Positions 32,244-39,770 of a stretch of 39,983 nt of DNA are shown piece by piece; position 1 is the stretch's first letter, and the number at the start of each line of letters is the position of its first letter. Source of the DNA: Lachnoclostridium sp. An14 (lineage in GTDB: Bacteria > Bacillota > Clostridia > Lachnospirales > Lachnospiraceae). The translations under genes and the position numbers were made by a program. Where the stretch lies: assembly GCF_002160755.1 (NCBI RefSeq), contig NZ_NFLE01000038.1:1-39983 (forward strand), written 5' to 3'. The notes beneath the pieces are model-generated. The model did no database searches, was not told the DNA's origin, and was given only the letters and a program-made list of their open reading frames with translations.

Positions 32244-32849
32244 TTATTTAATCGCGCCACTCTTTCTGAAGTGCTTCACAATCAGTTTGTTACTAATCAT
32301 ACAGCCGAGGACGGCGAGAATAGCAGTAACAACCAGGCTCAAAATGACATACTTCGGATCGGTGTAATACTGGGTCTGTACCTGAACCTGCTGCTCGCTG
32401 ACACCAGTAGCGAGGAACGCATCTCTGAAAAACCAGATTTCTGACATACCATGTGCAGCACGAACCAGCGCCGTGATTACCCACGAAATAGACACACGCT
32501 TAATGTCATGGTAAGCATTCTTTCCGCACATGGAAAGCTCTGCAATAATACCGCCGCCTAAAAACCACGGGATCATAAACGGCCCCATCATCAGTCCGGC
32601 GACAATCGCCCACATGATATTGTAGACAAGGGCGGGGCCATGCTTACCGACTTTCATACACATGTAAACATAAAATGGCGCAAGAATAAGTGCTGCGCCA
32701 GCGGCATTAAAAATCATGGAGTAGAACAGAGAAGCACCGGTCAGAGTCGAGTAGACCATAAATACTACGAACATGACCGCGCAGAAGATACCGATGACAG
32801 CCGCATCTTTGACCGTATATTTGTTACCTGTCGATTTTTCATTTCCCAT
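32244..32849 (-). CDS. ECF transporter S component, Trep_Strep/MptaS family
   Basis: AAAGGAGGG lies 7 bases before the ATG. The 201-residue protein starts YTVKDAAVIGIFCAVMFVVF and has five to six membrane helices and the pattern FLGGGIIAELSMCGKNAYHD, which is typical of the Trep_Strep (MptaS-type) S components. S components bind the substrate. Members of this family have no single proven ligand; those next to half ABC transporters and AraC regulators are thought to take part in iron, heme or siderophore uptake. It is the first gene of the ECF operon and is preceded by the shared palindrome. Confidence 0.85.
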   Translation of the reverse strand: MGNEKSTGNKYTVKDAAVIGIFCAVMFVVFMVYSTLTGASLFYSMIFNAAGAALILAPFYVYMCMKVGKHGPALVYNIMWAIVAGLMMGPFMIPWFLGGGIIAELSMCGKNAYHDIKRVSISWVITALVRAAHGMSEIWFFRDAFLATGVSEQQVQVQTQYYTDPKYVILSLVVTAILAVLGCMISNKLIVKHFRKSGAIK

Positions 32850-32870
32850 TTGGAAACCCTCCTTTGTCTT

Positions 32871-32900
32871 TTAGAAAGTTAGCACTATCTAACCGACTAA
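32871..32900. promoter_or_regulatory. Shared palindrome GTTAG-N6-CTAAC, site of the ECF operon
   Basis: The core is GTTAG (32878-32882), six bases, then CTAAC (32889-32893). An outer TTAG/CTAA pair (32871-32874 and 32897-32900) has the same centre. It lies just before the ribosome binding site of the S-component gene. Confidence 0.7.
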
Positions 32901-32956
32901 TCAAAAAATAGGCCAGCTTCAAGCGCTCTTTCTGCTTTTATCTGACAAAGGATAGT

Positions 32957-34027
32957 TTAATATAGCTCAGACTTCTTCGCCACTCCATACGGACCGTTTC
33001 TATCCAAACGGACACTCTTTCTGTACTCTGTTGGAGAACTGCCATACATTTCCTTGAAGGCAGAGGTGAATTTGTTCGGATTTTCATATCCGATTTTGCT
33101 TGCAATCTCCGTCACTGAAAGCGCTGTCTCCAGCAGCAGCTTTTGAGCAACTTGAAGCCGGTAGGTACGGAGATAGGAATAAACGGAGGTTCCATAAACA
33201 CCCCGGAAGCATTTTTTTAGCGCAGTTGTAGAAATCTTAAATTTTTGAGAAAGCTGCTCAATCGTGTGGTGTATCGTTAAATCCTCCGTGATATATGATG
33301 CTACTGCCTTAATCAATGCCACTTGATTTTGATTGTAATAATCCGTCTGCAAAACTTCTTCTGCTGTATTGAGGTCGCTTAAAAACAGGAGCAGTTCCAG
33401 CGTCTTAATTTTCATGTATCCCGGTTTTCTTTTTTCCCGGACATGATAGAGTTCTGAAAAAATATGTTCAATAGATGGGTTCGCCCGCATAATGCAGCAG
33501 CGGTTTCCTTCGCATATATATTTTTGTATGTAGTGAAGGTCAATATTTAGCAGCTCCATAATCCGTCGTACCTCCGGCAACAACTCATCCAGATTGATGA
33601 TAATGGAAATGCCGTGATAGTGGTTCAGTGGAAAACACGGGTTTGACTTTTTCTTCATCATAGAACTGACAGACAAGTCGCCTTCCGCCATATAACAGCA
33701 GCTATTTTCGCCAAAACTACACTCAAAGCGCCCGGTTAAACAATGGTTAATCTCTATCATGTTTTTTGCAGTAGCCTGGTTTTGGCTGCAATATCCGATA
33801 TGCATATCGTTATAGTAAAGCTCAATACCCGGAAAAACCTGATAAACAGTAACCCGTCCATACCCCGTTTCATTCGACAGCCTGAATATTTTACAGTCCT
33901 GACGCAATTCATCTTTGGCTTCCTCTGTGGTACCATATAGTTTTATTCCCTCAAAATTATCTGGCAATTCCGACTGTGATAATATCTCAAGCGCGCCGGA
34001 GAGTGTTTGTTTTTCATTGGCAAGCAA
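32957..34027 (-). CDS. AraC family regulator (YbtA/PchR-like arrangement)
   Basis: The start is TTG 34027, chosen because AAAGGGGG lies 8 bases upstream. The 356-residue protein has a long N-terminal sensing domain with several cysteines (FGENSCCYMAEGD, CEGNRCC). The C-terminal AraC domain (about 240-345) has HTIEQLSQKFKISTTALKKC, VTEIASKIGYENPNKFTSAF and the closing YGSSPTEYR. It lies upstream of and parallel to the ECF operon, 107 bp apart. AraC proteins of this length beside half ABC transporters often sense iron-siderophore complexes (YbtA, PchR), so it may activate the ECF and ABC genes when the ligand is present. The ligand is not proven. Confidence 0.83.
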   Translation of the reverse strand: MLANEKQTLSGALEILSQSELPDNFEGIKLYGTTEEAKDELRQDCKIFRLSNETGYGRVTVYQVFPGIELYYNDMHIGYCSQNQATAKNMIEINHCLTGRFECSFGENSCCYMAEGDLSVSSMMKKKSNPCFPLNHYHGISIIINLDELLPEVRRIMELLNIDLHYIQKYICEGNRCCIMRANPSIEHIFSELYHVREKRKPGYMKIKTLELLLFLSDLNTAEEVLQTDYYNQNQVALIKAVASYITEDLTIHHTIEQLSQKFKISTTALKKCFRGVYGTSVYSYLRTYRLQVAQKLLLETALSVTEIASKIGYENPNKFTSAFKEMYGSSPTEYRKSVRLDRNGPYGVAKKSELY

Positions 34028-34106
34028 TACTCACGCCCCCTTTCGGTTTGATACGGTTAACCAACTTCAGTATAGGCGCGATAACAAGCGATGTCAAATG
34101 TTTTCC

Positions 34107-34141
34107 AGACAAGAAGAAACAGAGGAGAAATCCTCTGTTTC
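34107..34141 (-). terminator. Terminator after ABC pair 3
   Basis: GAAACAGAGGA (34116-34126) and its exact complement (34131-34141) form an 11-bp stem with a GAAA or TTTC loop. Read on the - strand it is followed by TTCTTGTCT, a moderate T-run. It lies 66 bp after the stop of ABC pair 3 and insulates the AraC gene. Confidence 0.6.
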
Positions 34142-34206
34142 CGAGTAGTATTAAATATAAATCAACTTTTAAAAGTAAAAACGCTGCCGGGACGGGGAAT
34201 TAGGAA

Positions 34207-35958
34207 CTAAGCGTCCTTGCGCCTCATCCATCCCCGGCTCTGCTGACGAACGGCCACAAAATTCCGGTATACGCCGTCCTCGGCCATTAATGTCTCATGG
34301 TTTCCCCGCTGGATGATGGTTCCGTCTGACACCACCAAAATCTGATCTGCCCCCCGTATGGTATTCAGGCGGTGTGCAATGACCAGGAGTGTTTTTCCAC
34401 GGCAGAGTTCGCTGATAGCTTCCTGGATATAGCTTTCATTGTCCGCGTCCACGCTGGCCGTGGCCTCGTCCAGAATCACAATGGGAGCGTCCTTTAAGAT
34501 ACACCGGGCGATGGAAATCCGCTGCTTTTCCCCGCCGGACAGGCTTTCTCCCCCTTCACCGATGACGGTGTCGAATCCCTCAGGCAGCGCCATGATAAAG
34601 TCGTAGCACCTTGCTTTTTTCGCCGCCTCCATCACCTCTTCCCGGGTGGCCTCCGGCCGTCCCATGCTGATATTGTTGTAGATGGTGTCCTGAAACAGGT
34701 ATACCCGCTGAAACACCATGGAAATGTGGTCCATCAAATCCGCCAGCTTTACCTTGCGGATATCTGTTCCACGAATCAGGATTTGGCCGGATTTTACATC
34801 CCAGAAGCGGGTTAAAAGGTTCGCGATGGTGGATTTTCCGCCGCCGGAAGGCCCCACCAGGGCCAGCATCTGGTTTTTCGGAAGGAGGAAGGAAAGGTCA
34901 TGAAGCACCTCTTTTTCTTCGTAGCCGAAGCGGACATTCCGGAATTCCACCTCCGGGCCATGGCCTGCAGAGGGGATTTTCTCCAGACCGTCATCCGGCA
35001 GTTCCGGCTGGGAAAAAACTTCCTCGATCCGGTCCATGCAGCTGTTCATCACCGTAAGGCGGGTGGCCTGGGTATACAGGGCCTTGATGGGGCCGAACAG
35101 GTCGAAGACGAAGAGAAGGATGCCGATTAAATCCGGAATCGTCAGCATCCCCTGCCGCCAGAGAAGAAAGGAGAGGCCGGCAATGGCTGCAGAACCCAGG
35201 CCGTAGACAATATTCAGCCGCAGCTGCCAGGGAGAATGGTCCTCCTCGAATTTCAGGTTGGTTTCACAGCTTCTGCGGAAATTCTCCGACAGGGCTTTTG
35301 ACTTTTCTCCCAGGAGATTATAGGTTTTGATGATGCCGATGCCTTCCACAAAGTCCAGGACCGCCTCGGTGAGATGTTCGTTCTGCTCCTGTCTGAGAAC
35401 CGAGTCTTCCATGGCTTCCTTCTTCATCCCTTCTGCCACAAAAAGGATCACGCCGATGACAGCCAGAGCCATCAGTCCAATCCATGGGTTCAGCAGGAAG
35501 AGAAATACCACCATAATGATTTCCGCGAAGATGTAGCTCATCATATCGGCCAGGACCGTCATGCAGTTTTCCTCGATAAATATCATGTCGGAGGAGAGTA
35601 CGGAACTGATTTTCCCGATATTGCCTTCCGTGAAATATCCCATGGGCATCCGCCTTAAATGGGCGCCCAGTTCCATCCGCATATCGGAAAATACCATAAA
35701 CCCGGCGGCGGACTGAAGCCGGTCGGCGATATTCTGGAAAACAGCCTGAAAGGCCACGCACAAAGCCATGGCAAGGCCGAAAAGCAGGCAGCTGCGGGGG
35801 GAAATGCTTCCCTCATAAAAGCCGGTCAATACCAGGAAAGCCAGCATGATGGGCGCCTTGGAAAGCAGGGACTTTAAGAAAGAGAAAACAAACGCCAGCA
35901 AAATTCTTTTTTGATAAATTCCCGATACGGTTAAAATCCGTTTCATCAGACCGATCAT
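34207..35958 (-). CDS. ABC transporter half-molecule, pair 3, second gene
   Basis: The 583-residue protein has six membrane helices (about 18-300) and a complete ATPase domain: Walker A GPSGGGKS (369-376), signature LSGGEKQ (473-479), Walker B LDEA (Asp497-Glu498) and switch His529. AAGGAGAGG precedes the ATG, which overlaps the upstream stop by ATGA (35955-35958). The segment RRMPMGYFTEGNIGKISSVL is very close in pattern to KRIPMGYFNEKSLGEITGVA of the pair 1 second gene, so pairs 1 and 3 look like related copies. It presumably forms a heterodimer with the preceding gene. Confidence 0.88.
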   Translation of the reverse strand: MIGLMKRILTVSGIYQKRILLAFVFSFLKSLLSKAPIMLAFLVLTGFYEGSISPRSCLLFGLAMALCVAFQAVFQNIADRLQSAAGFMVFSDMRMELGAHLRRMPMGYFTEGNIGKISSVLSSDMIFIEENCMTVLADMMSYIFAEIIMVVFLFLLNPWIGLMALAVIGVILFVAEGMKKEAMEDSVLRQEQNEHLTEAVLDFVEGIGIIKTYNLLGEKSKALSENFRRSCETNLKFEEDHSPWQLRLNIVYGLGSAAIAGLSFLLWRQGMLTIPDLIGILLFVFDLFGPIKALYTQATRLTVMNSCMDRIEEVFSQPELPDDGLEKIPSAGHGPEVEFRNVRFGYEEKEVLHDLSFLLPKNQMLALVGPSGGGKSTIANLLTRFWDVKSGQILIRGTDIRKVKLADLMDHISMVFQRVYLFQDTIYNNISMGRPEATREEVMEAAKKARCYDFIMALPEGFDTVIGEGGESLSGGEKQRISIARCILKDAPIVILDEATASVDADNESYIQEAISELCRGKTLLVIAHRLNTIRGADQILVVSDGTIIQRGNHETLMAEDGVYRNFVAVRQQSRGWMRRKDA

Positions 35959-37715
35959 AAGACCTCTCCTTCCTGAATCAGGGCATCAGGCTTCACCGCC
36001 CAGCGGGCGCTGTGCTCCGCGGCATGCCATAATTTCTGGTAAGCTTCACAGCGGTTCAGTAATTCCTCATGGGTTCCCATATCTGCCAGACGTCCCTGGT
36101 CCAGCACGCAGATCTGGTCCGCCCCGGTGATGGAATACAGACGGTGGGCAATGACGACCACCGTTTTTCCCTGAATCACTTCCCCGATGGCCTCATTCAT
36201 CTTTTCTTCATTTTCCGGGTCCATGAATGCAGTAGCCTCATCCAGGACCACGATGGGAGCGTCCTTTAAGATGGCCCGGGCCAGGGAAATCCTCTGCCGT
36301 TCCCCGCCGGAAAGCTGCTTCCCCCCGTCTCCGGCCATGGTATGGATTCCTTCAGGGAGGCGGGAGAGGAATTCGCCGCACTGGGCTTTGACAGCGGCAG
36401 CCATCACTTCCTCATCGGAGGCTTCCGGTTTTCCCAGACGGATATTTTCCAGAAGACTCATGTTAAACAGAAACTGCTCCTGAGATACATAGGAAATCTG
36501 CTTGTTTAAGGATTCCACGCTCATGTCCGTAAGCCTCTGCCCGCCGATGCGGATGGATCCCCCGGTCACATCATAGTAATGAACCAGGAGTTTTGCCAGC
36601 GTGGATTTTCCTGAGCCGGATTCCCCCACCAGGGCCGTAAGGCTTCCTGGAGCCGCCTGAAAGGAAATGCCGTGAAGCACCTCTTTTTCCTGGTAGGCAA
36701 ACCGCACGTCCTCAAAGGAAATGCTGTAATCGGCGCCGGAAAAGGAAGCGTCTGTCTGCTGAAGGGCCGGCGCATCCATCAGATGCTCCAATGCGTCGAT
36801 TTTATATTTCAGCTGGGGCATGGTGGACATGAAGCTCAAGGAGCGCAGGAGAGGAGCGCCCACCCCGAAGGACATGCAGAGAACCAGGGCCAGGTCCGGA
36901 AGGGTGGAAAATCCCTTTAAAACCAGCCAGGCCCCCACCGGCAGGGTAAATAACGCCGTGCAGGGAAGAATGCTGTTGTAGAGGGCCATCCACGGCCAGC
37001 ACACCTTATACCAGTCCAGGGTAAAATCACGGTAGCTTCTCACATCCTCCTCAAAGCGCCGATAGGAATCCCCGTCCCGGTTAAACACCTTGACCACTTC
37101 CATGCCGTTGATATATTCCACGATGGTATTGTTCATTTTCCGGGCTGCACCGTAGTAGGCGTCCATCTTGCTGATGCCGGCCTGATACATGGCTCCCATG
37201 GCCACGAAGCCCAGGGGGAGAGAGCACAGGGAGAGAAGGGCCAGCTTCCAGTCCACAAAAAACATGGCGATAAATACAAAAAGGGGAACCGCCAGGTTGG
37301 CCAGCCCTTCCGGCAGGGCGTGGGCCAGCAAAAGCTCGATGGAATCAACATCGTCAATGAACATCTTCTTTAAGGAACCGGTGCCCTTTTCCTGGATGAC
37401 GCCCAGGGGCTGTCCTTCCAGCTTTCCCTGCAGGGAAATCCTTAAATTCTGCAGGGTATGGTAGGCGGCGTTGTGGGACAGGGACAGCCCCTTCACATAC
37501 AAAAAAGCGTAGAGAACACCGCAGACGGCGATGGCCAGAACTCTGGCCAGGATGTACTCCGGGCCCACAGCCTCCCCGGTGAGAAGGGGGCGGAGCAGCT
37601 GATAGAGAAACAAAAAGGGGAGAACGTTCATGATGATGCCGGACAGCATCACGGCAATGGAAAGATAGGTGGTTTTCCTGTATTCTCCCGCGTAGTTCAA
37701 TACCTGTTGAAACAA
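35955..37715 (-). CDS. ABC transporter half-molecule, pair 3, first gene
   Basis: The start is TTG 37715, with AAGGAGGT 7 bases upstream and the shared palindrome 20 bp upstream. The 586-residue protein has six membrane helices (about 15-300) and an ATPase domain: Walker A GESGSGKS (364-371), signature LSGGERQ (468-474), Walker B LDEA (Asp492-Glu493) and switch His524. It matches the first gene of pair 1 in layout and in segments such as NTIVEYINGMEVVKVFN versus STLVEYIGGIEVIKAFN. The TTG start may keep its level low. The TetR gene just upstream is separated from it by a terminator. Confidence 0.88.
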   Translation of the reverse strand: MFQQVLNYAGEYRKTTYLSIAVMLSGIIMNVLPFLFLYQLLRPLLTGEAVGPEYILARVLAIAVCGVLYAFLYVKGLSLSHNAAYHTLQNLRISLQGKLEGQPLGVIQEKGTGSLKKMFIDDVDSIELLLAHALPEGLANLAVPLFVFIAMFFVDWKLALLSLCSLPLGFVAMGAMYQAGISKMDAYYGAARKMNNTIVEYINGMEVVKVFNRDGDSYRRFEEDVRSYRDFTLDWYKVCWPWMALYNSILPCTALFTLPVGAWLVLKGFSTLPDLALVLCMSFGVGAPLLRSLSFMSTMPQLKYKIDALEHLMDAPALQQTDASFSGADYSISFEDVRFAYQEKEVLHGISFQAAPGSLTALVGESGSGKSTLAKLLVHYYDVTGGSIRIGGQRLTDMSVESLNKQISYVSQEQFLFNMSLLENIRLGKPEASDEEVMAAAVKAQCGEFLSRLPEGIHTMAGDGGKQLSGGERQRISLARAILKDAPIVVLDEATAFMDPENEEKMNEAIGEVIQGKTVVVIAHRLYSITGADQICVLDQGRLADMGTHEELLNRCEAYQKLWHAAEHSARWAVKPDALIQEGEVL

Positions 37716-37734
37716 AATAAGTACCTCCTTTTAG

Positions 37735-37750
37735 ATTAGTTTGGACTAAC
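37735..37750. promoter_or_regulatory. Shared palindrome, one mismatch, site of ABC pair 3
   Basis: ATTAG (37735-37739), six bases, then CTAAC (37746-37750): one base off the perfect form in the left arm. It lies between the terminator of the TetR gene and the ribosome binding site of pair 3, the same place as at pair 1. Confidence 0.6.
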
Positions 37751-37760
37751 TTACGCCCGG

Positions 37761-37783
37761 AAGAAAAACCCTCAAAGAGAGGG
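37761..37783 (-). terminator. Terminator overlapping the stop codon of the TetR gene
   Basis: On the - strand, CCCTC (37783-37779) and GAGGG (37773-37769) form a 5-bp stem with a 5-base loop, followed by TTTTTCTT. The TGA stop (37774-37772) is inside the hairpin. It would separate TetR transcription from ABC pair 3. Confidence 0.6.
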
Positions 37784-38407
37784 CTCCTTCCTCTGGAGAA
37801 ATCCCAGGGCGTCATGCCAGTGGAACAGGCGGCACACAATCCGGCAGTGATTTTCCATCTGCTCCCAGGTAAAGTGATGGATAAAGGGTTCATAAATGGT
37901 GGTCCAGAAAGCGGAGAGCAGGATGTGCAGTTCCTCCGGCTGGATATCATTCCGGCAGAGCCCCCGGGATTTTGCCTGCTCCAGAAAGGCGCTGGTGGCC
38001 TTCGTCAAAAGGGCTACCCAGTCGTGCTGGAAATTTGAGTAACGGGTGCCTTCTGAGCAGGCCAAAAGCAGATAAAAATCCTCCCGGCGCTCATAAAGAT
38101 ACTGGAACCACCACATCATATCGCTTCCTTCCATCTCCCAGGCGCGGATCAGCTGTTCATCGGTCATGGAAGCAGGATCCAGATTTCCCCGCCGTTTGGC
38201 CTCTGCGTAAAGATCCGCTACGGTCTGTTCCACTACCGCGCAGAACAGTTCTTCCTTCCCTTTATACCGTTTGTAAAGGGCCCCTGTGGTAACTCCGGCG
38301 CCGTCACAGATGGCTTTTAAGGATGATTTTTCAAACCCATGCTTCACGAATTCCGCCCGGGCGCTTTTAAGAATCCGCGGATCAATGGAATGATCGGCAA
38401 CAGCCAT
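37772..38407 (-). CDS. TetR family transcriptional regulator
   Basis: AAAGGAGG lies 6 bases before the ATG. The 211-residue protein has the TetR helix-turn-helix (KSSLKAICDGAGVTTGALYK, about 27-46, then RYKGKEELFCAVVE) and a Trp-rich helical ligand domain (WWFQYLYERREDFYLLLACS). It is transcribed from a good promoter with a 32-bp palindrome at its start, so autorepression is likely. It sits upstream of ABC pair 3 and divergent from a second TetR gene, and is the probable local regulator of pair 3. Confidence 0.87.
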   Translation of the reverse strand: MAVADHSIDPRILKSARAEFVKHGFEKSSLKAICDGAGVTTGALYKRYKGKEELFCAVVEQTVADLYAEAKRRGNLDPASMTDEQLIRAWEMEGSDMMWWFQYLYERREDFYLLLACSEGTRYSNFQHDWVALLTKATSAFLEQAKSRGLCRNDIQPEELHILLSAFWTTIYEPFIHHFTWEQMENHCRIVCRLFHWHDALGFLQRKEPSL

Positions 38408-38426
38408 AAAACTCCTCCTTTCATTG

Positions 38427-38458
38427 TGATAATTTAATTATCGATAATCTAATTATCA
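38427..38458. promoter_or_regulatory. 32-bp operator palindrome of the TetR gene at 37772
   Basis: TGATAATT (38427-38434) and AATTATCA (38451-38458) enclose the perfect inner palindrome ATTATCGATAAT (38437-38448); only two positions per side do not match. It directly follows the -10 box of the TetR promoter. Confidence 0.75.
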
Positions 38459-38486
38459 ATCTAGCATGTTTAATTGATTTTGTCAA
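38458..38486 (-). promoter_or_regulatory. Promoter of the TetR gene at 37772
   Basis: On the - strand, TTGACA (38486-38481) and TAGATT (38463-38458), 17 bp apart. It lies back to back with the promoter of the divergent TetR gene, whose -35 box begins 10 bp away. Confidence 0.7.
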
Positions 38487-38495
38487 TGGGAAATC

Positions 38496-38540
38496 TTGAC
38501 GAGGATATGGATTAACTGTATTATAATATTGTTATATAAC
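38496..38540 (+). promoter_or_regulatory. Promoter and 10-bp palindrome of the + strand TetR gene
   Basis: TTGACG (38496-38501) and TATTAT (38519-38524) are 17 bp apart; an overlapping TATAAT (38522-38527) gives 20 bp. GTTATATAAC (38531-38540) is a perfect palindrome at the expected start point and differs from the operators of the other two TetR genes. Confidence 0.6.
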
Positions 38541-38563
38541 TTTGTTATTTGGAGACCTGCAGA

Positions 38564-39181
38564 ATGGAAGAAACAACGGGTACAACTCTCGAAAATATTC
38601 AGCGAGCCGCTTTGACAGAATTTTTAGACAAGGGGTTCTTAGGCGTTTCTCTGCGGCAAATAGTAAAAAATGCAGGGGTTACCACGGGAGCGTTTTATGG
38701 TTATTTTTCCAGCAAAGAGGCGTTATTTAACTCGATTGTAGAGCCCCATGCCGTGGCCTTGATGGGACGTTTTATGGAGAGTCAGACGACCTTTGCTGAC
38801 TTGCCCGAAGTTGACCAGCCCGCCCATATGGGTGTAGAATCTGCGGCATATGCACACTGGATGGTGGATTATATCTGCAGCCACTCAGAGCCGGTTAAGG
38901 TTCTTTTAACACGGGCTGAGGGCACCGGTTATGAAAATTTTATTCACAACATGGTAGAAATAGAAGTGGATGCCACCCTGCACTATATGGAGGTGCTGCG
39001 CCGCCTGGGACGCCAGGTTCCGGAACTTGACCGGGCGTTGTGCCATATCGCGGCCAGCGGAATGATGAACAGTATTTTTGAGGTTGTCATTCACGATATG
39101 TCCCGCGAAAAGGCTTTGTCTTATGTGGATCGGCTGCGAGAGTTTTATACAGCTGGATGGAAAAAATGGATGGAACCATAA
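38564..39181 (+). CDS. TetR family transcriptional regulator
   Basis: GGAG lies 9 bases before ATG 38564; a TTG at 38549 overlaps that site and is unlikely. The 205-residue protein has the TetR helix-turn-helix (GVSLRQIVKNAGVTTGAFYG, about 26-45, then YFSSKEALFNSIVEP) and a helical ligand domain (HIAASGMMNSIFEVVIHDMS near the end). The ending resembles that of the TetR gene at 25352 (HIIVTAYFNGMFEVVRHRMP), so the two are paralogues of one module type. It probably regulates the small membrane protein gene or the ABC genes that run off the right edge. Confidence 0.87.
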   Translation: MEETTGTTLENIQRAALTEFLDKGFLGVSLRQIVKNAGVTTGAFYGYFSSKEALFNSIVEPHAVALMGRFMESQTTFADLPEVDQPAHMGVESAAYAHWMVDYICSHSEPVKVLLTRAEGTGYENFIHNMVEIEVDATLHYMEVLRRLGRQVPELDRALCHIAASGMMNSIFEVVIHDMSREKALSYVDRLREFYTAGWKKWMEP

Positions 39182-39264
39182 ACTTTCCTTGTCACAGACG
39201 GACGGTGCGCGAAAGCAGCTGCTGTCCGCCTGGAAACAGATTCAAACGGAAAGTTTTATTTTTT
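39181..39264 (+). terminator. Branched stem-loop and T-run after the TetR gene
   Basis: AACTTTCC (39181-39188) pairs with GGAAAGTT (39248-39255), enclosing an inner hairpin (39195-39203 with 39224-39232, one mismatch). A T-rich run follows to 39264. The loop is long for a classical terminator, so confidence is moderate. Confidence 0.5.
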
Positions 39265-39272
39265 GATCATAA

Positions 39273-39288
39273 GTTAGCCAATTCTAAC
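39273..39288. promoter_or_regulatory. Shared palindrome GTTAG-N6-CTAAC, site before the small membrane protein
   Basis: GTTAG (39273-39277), six bases, then CTAAC (39284-39288), flanked by AA and TT so that symmetry is 20 bp (39271-39290). This is the cleanest copy of the set. It lies 69 bp before the GTG start of the small membrane protein gene. Confidence 0.7.
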
Positions 39289-39356
39289 TTGCGTGTTCAA
39301 TAGCTACAATTATTCACATTTGTAGGTTTGCAGTTATCAGATTGGGAGGGAGCAGA

Positions 39357-39584
39357 GTGGAAAAACAATATGTTGTATTGGTCTTCATAGGTATTCTTAT
39401 CGTTTTCTTTGCTATACCATTAGGAGAGTTGTATGGGGGAGTCTATTTGCAAATCAGCGGTGGTATGGAAACAGAACGATTTCTGGTACTTACTCATAGC
39501 GCTGTTAATAGTTTTCAGATAATTGGCGGAATTCTCTCTATCCTTTCTGGAATAGCCTATATTTGTAAAAGAAATGACAAATAA
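39357..39584 (+). CDS. Small membrane protein under the shared palindrome
   Basis: GTG 39357 is the favoured start because GGGAGG (39344-39349) lies about 8 bases upstream; a TTG at 39342 precedes that site. The 75-residue product is nearly all hydrophobic with two membrane helices (about 4-22 and 48-67, YVVLVFIGILIVFFAIPLGE and GGILSILSGIAYICKRNDK). No family recognised. Position under the shared palindrome suggests that it is induced with the transporters and could be an accessory subunit. Confidence 0.55.
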   Translation: MEKQYVVLVFIGILIVFFAIPLGELYGGVYLQISGGMETERFLVLTHSAVNSFQIIGGILSILSGIAYICKRNDK

Positions 39585-39697
39585 TCGGATTCCACTTGAA
39601 ACGTGACGGTATCCTGGTTTATAGACCACAGGAAAAGGCACGGACGGATGAGACAGGCCTTCGGCTCAGGTGGGAAATCTATAATTCTCGTATGTAT

Positions 39698-39734
39698 GAA
39701 AAGAGCGCTCGAACATGAAAGACTATTCGAGCGC
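39698..39734 (-). terminator. Terminator of the right-edge ABC transporter gene
   Basis: GCGCTCGAA (39705-39713) and TTCGAGCGC (39726-39734) form a perfect 9-bp stem with a 12-base loop. On the - strand it is followed by TCTTTTC. It lies 37 bp after the stop of the partial ABC gene. Confidence 0.65.
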
Positions 39735-39770
39735 CAAAAGTAAGATATTCAGACGTATTGCCATTTTCAA

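Noticed and set aside
34050-34064. GGTTAACC palindrome before the AraC gene at 32957
   Set aside because: It resembles the shared site superficially but lacks the GTTAG-N6-CTAAC layout, so it was not counted as a copy.
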